Shown here piece by piece: positions 1 to 4,852 of a stretch of DNA of 7,690 bases. The notes under the pieces are model-generated. The model was not told where the DNA came from and searched no databases. It worked only from the letters and a program-made list of their open reading frames with translations. Both the position numbers and the translations under genes were made by a program. The stretch covers positions 8,961 through 16,650 of the forward strand of contig DPJP01000079.1 in NCBI GenBank assembly GCA_003542955.1, read 5' to 3'. The DNA is from Armatimonadota bacterium. Its GTDB lineage: Bacteria; Armatimonadota; Zipacnadia; Zipacnadales; UBA11051. How positions within the stretch are numbered: position 1 is the stretch's first letter; each line of letters starts with the position of its first letter.

Positions 1-192
1 GTAGTTTGGCGACCTGAAGAGGTTCTGCCGGGCGTATGTGTCCTCGGACTTGCACGAGGCGACCAGCAGGTAGCGCTCGACGGCCTCGCCGTGTGTCAGT
101 TCACAGATGGCCTCGAGTTGGATGCGCGCGTTGTTGGCCCCCTCGAAGCAGACGAATGTGACAAATGAGCGCGAGAAATCGCAGACTTCCAT
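1..192 (-). CDS. Hypothetical protein, N-terminal 64 residues only (runs off left edge)
   Basis: An uninterrupted reading frame runs leftwards from ATG at 192-190 to the window edge. The protein begins MEVCDFSRSFVTFVCFEG, continues through a mixed helical stretch (ARIQLEAICELTHGEAVERY) and reaches FRSPNY at the edge. The start is chosen because GGAGG (complement of 198-202) sits 5 bases upstream of this ATG; the other in-frame ATG at 204 has no such site. There is no signal peptide or obvious membrane helix, and the composition is that of an ordinary soluble protein with several cysteines. I do not recognise the family and assign no function. It is transcribed divergently from the cyclase gene and shares a 206-bp upstream region with it, so the two could share regulation. 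That this is a real gene rests on the clean frame, the strong ribosome binding site and the protein-like composition. Confidence 0.72.
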   Translation of the reverse strand, partial: MEVCDFSRSFVTFVCFEGANNARIQLEAICELTHGEAVERYLLVASCKSEDTYARQNLFRSPNY

Positions 193-398
193 GATTGCCT
201 CCATGCCGCGTGGTCACTACTGCTCGATCGAAGCTGCGTGTGCCGTTGGCGGAGTGTTCGCGGTGGTGGCCGGCCGAACCTTGTGGCAGGCGAACTTCGC
301 ACTGCCCGGCGGCAGGAGAATGGGCGCAGAGCGCGAAAGCAGAGAGCGCACGTCGCCGGACGCGGCGCGGCGTCAGAGTGCGGAGGGCAGGTGGTGTC
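193..398. promoter_or_regulatory. Divergent intergenic region with small inverted repeats
   Basis: This gap separates two divergent genes and must hold a promoter for at least the rightward one. I could not pick out convincing -35/-10 boxes by eye. Visible elements are the near-palindrome GCGAACTTCGC at 290-300 and an inverted copy of its half-site, GTTCGC, at 256-261. There is also a small hairpin CTGCC-CGGC-GGCAG at 302-315. The leftward gene's ribosome binding site is at 198-202 (complement strand) and the cyclase's likely one, GGAGGG, at 382-387. The GCGAAC half-sites could be an operator, but such short repeats are common in GC-rich DNA. Confidence 0.4.
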
Positions 399-2303
399 GT
401 GGACGCGATCGCGAAGTCACGCCCGACAACGCACTACCCGACCAGGGCAAGGCTCTATCTGCTCGGGGTGGCGGCAATGCTGATCGCCGGCTACCTTGCA
501 CACAGCCGGCTGCTGCTCCGACAGATCGAGGCCGGTAGCCTTGACTGGCGCTTCAACGTGCGTGGTGAGCGGCCGCGCCATGGCGATGTCGCGCTTGTGC
601 TGATCGATGAGAGCACCCTCGCGAGGTTCGGGCAGTGGCCCTGGAAGGACCGCGGCATCCACGCGCGGGTGATAGACCGGCTGAAGAGTGCCGGCGCCTC
701 CGTCATCGTCTTCGATGTGATCTTCTCCGAAAACGCCGATTCGGCCGCTGACGCAAAGCTGGCCGACGCCGTCGCGCGGGCGGGCAACGTAGTGCTTGCG
801 GGCTTCTCTCCCGGCGCCGGTGGTACTCGTGACGGCATCCCCTCGATCAGCAGCCTCGTTGAGCCCATCGAGCCGCTGGCGCGCGCAGCCGATGTCGGCC
901 TCGCCATGGCGGCGCCCGACCCCGACGGCTCGTTGAGGCACGCGCTGTTGCTCGCGGTCAACGCCGAAACAGGCAAGCCGATCCCGCAACTCGCGCTGGC
1001 CGCGGTTCTGCGGCGCCAGGGCATGAGTGTGTCAGAACTGTCGGTCAACCCCGGGAGGTCGCTGCGGATCGGCGACCTGGCCGGCGTGCCGCTCAACTCA
1101 CAGGGGCAGGCCCTGGTGAATTTCGCCGGCGGCACGCGGCTGTTTGACGTCGCCCACGGTGGCGCGGTGCCCTATGTGAACGTCCACGACGGCGTGCTCG
1201 CCCCCGGCAGCCTGAGCGGGAAGATCGCGCTCGTCGGGTTCGGGGCGCATGGTCTGATCGATGTCCACCCCAATCCGTTCAGTGAGGACTTCCCCGGCCC
1301 GGCATTCAATGCGCAGGTGATCGAGAACATCCTCCACGGTGAGTTCCTCTCGACGGCCTCGACGGCCACCGACCTGCTTCTGCTGGTGCTGGTCGGCCTG
1401 CTCATCACTCACATCTCGGCGACTCTGCGGCCGCTCTCCGCGGCGGGTGTCACCGCAGTCATTCTTGCCGGCTACGTCGGGGTCGCCCTGTGGGCTTTCA
1501 TCGGCGGCGGAGTGGTTCTGGCGATCGTTGGGCCTGTACTGTCCGGTGGGCTTGCCTATGCAGTGGTCACCGTCCGGCGTCTGACCTCCGAGGAGCGCAG
1601 CCGGGCCCACCTGCGAAGACACTTTGCCTCATACGCGCCGCCGGAGGTGGTCGAGCAGCTCGACTCCGGCGTCGTCGCGGAGCGGATGGAGGGCATCGAG
1701 GACGAGATCACCGTGCTCTTCTCCGACATCCGGGGCTTCACGCACATCGGCTCGCAGATGGAGCCGCGCCGCCTGGTGGCGATGCTCAATCGCTACTTCA
1801 CGGCGATGACGGAGGTTGTGTTCGACTTCGGTGGCACGGTCGACAAGTTCATCGGCGACGGTCTGCTTGTGCTGTTCAACGCGCTCGTGAAGCAGGACGA
1901 TCACGCAAAGCTGGCGGTGTTCACGGCGCTGGAGATGCAGAAGCGCGTCAAGCGTCTGAATGAGGAATGGGCCGACGAGGGCTTTCCGCGGATCCGCATA
2001 GGCGTGGGCATACACACCGGCAGCGCCGTCGTCGGCAATGTCGGCCCGCGGATGCGCATGGACTACACGGCCATCGGCGCGACGGTGAGCCTGGCCTCGC
2101 GGGTCGAGGGCCTGACCAAGGACTTCGGGACTGAGATCATCATCACCAGAGACACGCTCGAGCAGCTTGGGGGATTGGTCGAGGTCAAGCCGCTGGGGCC
2201 GACTGAGATCCGCGGGATTGACGAACCTGTCGAGGTGTTTGGCGTGCTCGGCCCTGCCGGCGCGGAGGGACGGGTCGAGGACGGCGACAGCGATCGGGTG
2301 TAG
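399..2303 (+). CDS. CHASE2-domain class III adenylate/guanylate cyclase, membrane-bound
   Basis: This membrane receptor cyclase of 634 residues is expected to make cAMP from ATP in response to an extracytoplasmic signal. GTG at 399 is preferred because GGAGGG lies 11 bases upstream and translation then begins just before the first membrane helix. The open frame extends to a TTG at 195, but that stretch is Arg-rich and lacks protein character. Domains: membrane helix at about 16-34; extracytoplasmic CHASE2 domain at about 40-320, with the typical LDWRFNVRG and VALVLIDESTL opening; three close membrane helices at about 325-390; cyclase domain at about 435-620. Catalytic residues: Asp443 in FSDIRGFT and Asp487 in FIGDG (metal), Lys483 and Thr557 in DYTAIG (substrate; Lys with Thr or Asp points to ATP), and Arg568 (transition state). 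The transition-state Asn position is Ser564 (VSLASR rather than VNLASR), and the preceding family Asp is Ala561, so activity may be altered. The gene is probably co-transcribed with the FecR fusion gene 88 bp downstream. Confidence 0.93.
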   Translation: MDAIAKSRPTTHYPTRARLYLLGVAAMLIAGYLAHSRLLLRQIEAGSLDWRFNVRGERPRHGDVALVLIDESTLARFGQWPWKDRGIHARVIDRLKSAGASVIVFDVIFSENADSAADAKLADAVARAGNVVLAGFSPGAGGTRDGIPSISSLVEPIEPLARAADVGLAMAAPDPDGSLRHALLLAVNAETGKPIPQLALAAVLRRQGMSVSELSVNPGRSLRIGDLAGVPLNSQGQALVNFAGGTRLFDVAHGGAVPYVNVHDGVLAPGSLSGKIALVGFGAHGLIDVHPNPFSEDFPGPAFNAQVIENILHGEFLSTASTATDLLLLVLVGLLITHISATLRPLSAAGVTAVILAGYVGVALWAFIGGGVVLAIVGPVLSGGLAYAVVTVRRLTSEERSRAHLRRHFASYAPPEVVEQLDSGVVAERMEGIEDEITVLFSDIRGFTHIGSQMEPRRLVAMLNRYFTAMTEVVFDFGGTVDKFIGDGLLVLFNALVKQDDHAKLAVFTALEMQKRVKRLNEEWADEGFPRIRIGVGIHTGSAVVGNVGPRMRMDYTAIGATVSLASRVEGLTKDFGTEIIITRDTLEQLGGLVEVKPLGPTEIRGIDEPVEVFGVLGPAGAEGRVEDGDSDRV

Positions 2304-2377
2304 CGCCGCTGCCGCAGTGTGAGGCGGAGTCCGGCCGCGCGTGGTACCGACCTTCAGTATCGCGTACTCTGCGAGAT

Positions 2378-2384
2378 GAGGTGG
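2378..2384 (+). promoter_or_regulatory. Ribosome binding site of the permease-FecR fusion gene
   Basis: GAGGTGG lies 7 bases before the ATG at 2392. It supports that start and so confirms that the zinc-ribbon Cys motif, beginning at residue 7, belongs to the protein. Confidence 0.7.
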
Positions 2385-2391
2385 AACCATT

Positions 2392-4611
2392 ATGAGCAAC
2401 ACAATCAGGTGTCATCGCTGCAATCACGAGAACGACCCGGGGGCGCGCGTGTGCGTGCAGTGCTATGCACGCATCAGTGACGCCGCACGGTCCAAGGTCA
2501 AGATGGGGCTGCGCGCCCGTCTGGCGAGCATCCCACTCGGGAAGTTCATCCCGGTCATCGTGCTGGTTGTCTTCCTCGCGCTCTTTGCATTCCTGTCGCC
2601 GTCGGCGGAGATGGACCGCGCGGTGCTGATCCAGTTCGGCCTGCTGGGTCTGGTGGCACTGGGTGTCACCTTCCCGCTGACGAAGGGACACTACGACTTC
2701 TCCTGCGGGCCGGTGGCCGGCCTGGCTGCCTGCCTGACGGTCATCGCCACGCAGCGGCAGGAGCCGTTTCTGACGCTGCCGATCCCTCTGACAGCGGCCG
2801 TCGTGGGCATCGTCGTCGGCTTGCTGGTGGGCCTGCTCAACGGCCTGATCGTCGGGTGGACACGGGTTCCCTCGGCAGTGTTCACAATTGTCGTGGCCGT
2901 GGGCGCGACCGAACTGGCCCACACGATCTCGCGGGGGCGTGAGCTGACTGTGGGTAGTCCGGGCTTCCAGGCGCTGGGCGAGGCCAGTCTCGGAGGCATT
3001 CCGATCCCGCTGATGCTGCTGCTCGCGGCGGCGCTGGTGGCGCTGCTGCTGTGGCGACGCGAGACCTTCTGGCCGTTGAGCCGCGTGTCGACCCGCAAGT
3101 GGGTGCTGCGGCTGACGGCGCCCAGGAGCATCCTGTGGTCCTTTGCGGTCTCTGGGGTCATGGCGGGGCTGGCGGGTGTCTTCATCGCCGCGTGCGGACT
3201 GCCGGTCACATCGCCACTGGGGCACTCGACATGGATACTCGCGCCGATCACCGCGGCGATCCTCGGCGGCGGTGTCGTCGCGGCGGGGATCGGCGGCGTC
3301 GGCACTGCTCTGTTGGGCGCGGCGGCGCTGAGTGTCGTCGGCTACGTGCTCACCATCATGCGCGTGCCGATCGCCGGCCCCGTTTCGGAGGGGCTGCTGC
3401 TGGGCTTCTGCCTGCTCAACAGCCAGGTACTCGGCTGTACGTGGTACGAGTTCCAGGAGTTGCGCCGCGGTAACCTGCTCGGCATCCCCGGCGCCCAGCG
3501 CGTACCGGACCTGCTGTTCCACAGCCGCTACTCGCGGCTCATCTGGGTCTCTACTGCCGCGGCCGTCGGTCTGCTCGCCTACGGCTACGTCGCGGTCTAC
3601 CGCGTGCTGTATGTGCCGGAGGACCAGGTCGCGGTGGTCATGATCGAGGGCGATGTGCGCATCTGGGAGAAGCGGATCGAGGGGCTCGAGCCGCTCGAGA
3701 AGCCCGCTACCATGCACGCACTGCTCAAGCGCGAAGACCGCATCGCCACCGCCGCCGGGAGCGAGTGCATGCTGCGCCTGAGCGACGGCAGCCACGTTCA
3801 CCTCGGGCCCGGCAGTGACATGCGCGTGATCCAGATACTGCAGGAGGAGAACGGCAGGCGCGATGTACGGATGAATGTGACCAGCGGCAGCATCTGGGCC
3901 GACGTCGAACCGATGCTGACGCCCGATTCGCAGTTCGAGGTGAGTACGCCGTTGCTGACGGTGGCCGTCCGCGGTACCCAGTTCCATGTCGAGGTCGGCC
4001 GGGAGAAGGCCAGCGTCGGCGTGCTGGATGGCGCCGTCAGCCTGCTGCGCTTCTTCACTGCACGAGACCAGTACGGGCAGACCCAGACGCGCCAGGAGCA
4101 CGGTCGACTGCTCGGCGGCGAAGGGCTGATGGTCGAGATCGACCTGCCCCTGGGAAGACCCTACCCGCTGCCGGAGGCAGAGGCCAACCGCATGAGGTAT
4201 CTTGGCGAGCGGGCGGGCAGCGAGGTGTTCCGCGCCCTCTTTGGCTGGCGCTTCATCAAGGCGCTGGCGGGGATCGCGATCCTGGTGATCGGCATCTGGG
4301 CGCTGTTCACCTACGGTATCGCCGGGCCGGCCAGGACGATCCTGCCCGAGGATGTGGACGAGGCCGTCAAGCGCCTTGATGCCAACAGAACCCGCACCGC
4401 CGACGACTCGCCGCGCGCGGTGGCCATCGCCCAGATGCACATGCAACTGGGCCACATCGAGGAGGCCAGGGCCGAATTGCGTCGCATCGTGGAGATCGAC
4501 GCGACCAGCCGCTACGGCCAGTGGGCCGAGCGCATGCTCGCCCAACTCGAGCCGGGCAGGCCGGATGAGCCTGTAGAGCCCGACGAGGGCGAAGGCGACG
4601 CCGGGGGCTGA
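2392..4611 (+). CDS. Zinc ribbon / RbsC-type permease-like / FecR / TPR-like fusion membrane protein
   Basis: This is a single uninterrupted frame of 739 residues with an unusual domain order. Residues 7-24 form a Cys4 zinc ribbon (C7-x2-C10-x10-C21-x2-C24). Residues about 52-345 form a multi-helix domain resembling the inner-membrane permeases of ribose/galactose ABC importers (BPD_transp_2). Landmarks are HYDFSCG at 100-106 in place of GIDLSVG, the NGLIVGWTRVPSAVFTI segment from residue 150, and the VSGVMAGLAGVFIAA and ITAAILGGG motifs. A further helix lies at about 383-408. A FecR domain follows at about 428-560, with the signature TPLLTVAVRGTQF (VRGT at 526-529). A last membrane helix is at about 624-645, then a TPR-like helical pair at about 673-723 and an acidic tail. 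The coupling loop normally reading GN..AA..SGI is not recognisable, and no ATPase gene is adjacent. FecR domains usually occur in envelope signalling or anti-sigma-type proteins. With the upstream cyclase, I infer a sensor or scaffold rather than a working importer. Domain calls are firm; overall function is unknown. Confidence 0.88.
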   Translation: MSNTIRCHRCNHENDPGARVCVQCYARISDAARSKVKMGLRARLASIPLGKFIPVIVLVVFLALFAFLSPSAEMDRAVLIQFGLLGLVALGVTFPLTKGHYDFSCGPVAGLAACLTVIATQRQEPFLTLPIPLTAAVVGIVVGLLVGLLNGLIVGWTRVPSAVFTIVVAVGATELAHTISRGRELTVGSPGFQALGEASLGGIPIPLMLLLAAALVALLLWRRETFWPLSRVSTRKWVLRLTAPRSILWSFAVSGVMAGLAGVFIAACGLPVTSPLGHSTWILAPITAAILGGGVVAAGIGGVGTALLGAAALSVVGYVLTIMRVPIAGPVSEGLLLGFCLLNSQVLGCTWYEFQELRRGNLLGIPGAQRVPDLLFHSRYSRLIWVSTAAAVGLLAYGYVAVYRVLYVPEDQVAVVMIEGDVRIWEKRIEGLEPLEKPATMHALLKREDRIATAAGSECMLRLSDGSHVHLGPGSDMRVIQILQEENGRRDVRMNVTSGSIWADVEPMLTPDSQFEVSTPLLTVAVRGTQFHVEVGREKASVGVLDGAVSLLRFFTARDQYGQTQTRQEHGRLLGGEGLMVEIDLPLGRPYPLPEAEANRMRYLGERAGSEVFRALFGWRFIKALAGIAILVIGIWALFTYGIAGPARTILPEDVDEAVKRLDANRTRTADDSPRAVAIAQMHMQLGHIEEARAELRRIVEIDATSRYGQWAERMLAQLEPGRPDEPVEPDEGEGDAGG

Positions 4612-4644
4612 GCCCTGGCCGTTCCGTCCTTCGCGAGCTTCTCC

Positions 4645-4678
4645 GCGTGCCGCGGGCCACCATGCCCGCGGCGCGTTT
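4645..4678 (+). terminator. GC-rich hairpin, possible intrinsic terminator
   Basis: GCCGCGGGC at 4649-4657 pairs perfectly with GCCCGCGGC at 4664-4672 around a 6-base loop. The stem extends outward by four more pairs, two of them G-U. It is followed only by TTT (4676-4678, the first T already paired) before CCC, so the U-tract is weak. It lies 33 bases after the stop of the FecR fusion gene, where a terminator would be expected. It may act as a weak or factor-assisted terminator or as an RNA 3'-end stabiliser. Confidence 0.5.
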
Positions 4679-4729
4679 CCCTGCCACGGGGGAGGTGCTC
4701 AGCGCACAATCCCCGAAATCGGGTCTGTA

Positions 4730-4809
4730 CTGCCGCCATCGGCGCGTCAGTCGGCCGCGGTGGCTGGTCTGAGCCGCCGCCGGGCGCTGTGAACCCCAGA
4801 TGGCGGCAG
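4730..4809 (+). promoter_or_regulatory. Nested inverted repeats, possible structured leader of the heparinase-like gene
   Basis: CTGCCGCCATC at 4730-4740 is the exact reverse complement of GATGGCGGCAG at 4799-4809, giving an 11-bp outer stem. Inside it, GCGGTGGCT at 4757-4765 pairs with AGCCGCCGC at 4772-4780 (9 pairs, one G-U) around a 6-base loop. A 4-bp GCGC helix (4742-4745 with 4784-4787) can form between the two. The structure ends 43 bases before the ATG at 4853. It could be a structured 5' leader or a protein-binding site. No known riboswitch consensus was recognised. Confidence 0.35.
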
Positions 4810-4841
4810 CAAGACGAGGTCGACAGATTGATGCGTTCGCT

Positions 4842-4847
4842 GGAGGT
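4842..4847 (+). promoter_or_regulatory. Ribosome binding site of the heparinase-like gene
   Basis: GGAGGT lies 5 bases before the ATG at 4853. It fixes the start that gives the protein a proper signal peptide. Confidence 0.75.
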
Positions 4848-4852
4848 CCTGC

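Larger units (their letters stand above)
4612..4852. other. Intergenic region between the FecR fusion and heparinase-like genes
   Basis: These 241 bases carry no convincing gene. Several short overlapping frames occur, but none has a ribosome binding site or protein-like composition. The region holds a terminator-like GC hairpin (4645-4676), a short inverted repeat CCCGA-AA-TCGGG (4712-4723), a nested stem structure (4730-4809) and the heparinase gene's ribosome binding site (4842-4847). A promoter for the heparinase-like gene is expected here, but I could not identify its boxes. Confidence 0.5.

Noticed and set aside
195..398. N-terminal extension of the cyclase back to TTG at 195
   Set aside because: The extra 68 residues are Arg-rich and unlike protein, the TTG overlaps the leftward gene's start region, and GGAGGG before GTG 399 gives a better start.
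107..538. Plus-strand open frame of 143 codons at the left end
   Set aside because: It overlaps the divergent gene and the cyclase start in another frame, with low-complexity Arg/Ala/Gly composition and no motif.
2356..2368. AGTA-TCGCG-TACT inverted repeat between the cyclase and FecR fusion genes
   Set aside because: The stem is only 4 bp with no T-run, too weak to call a terminator or an operator.
1629..2402. Minus-strand open frame (257 codons) antisense to the cyclase domain
   Set aside because: It mirrors the catalytic domain, whose metal- and substrate-binding motifs are unmistakable on the plus strand.
2185..4545. Long minus-strand open frame (786 codons) antisense to the FecR fusion gene
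   Set aside because: Its translation is dominated by His, Gln, Asp and Arg with no domains, as expected for the opposite strand of a GC-rich gene. The plus strand has clear zinc-ribbon, permease and FecR motifs and a good ribosome binding site.
4712..4723. CCCGA-AA-TCGGG inverted repeat
   Set aside because: The 5-bp arms with a 2-base centre are not distinguishable from chance in GC-rich DNA. It is noted only within the intergenic entry.
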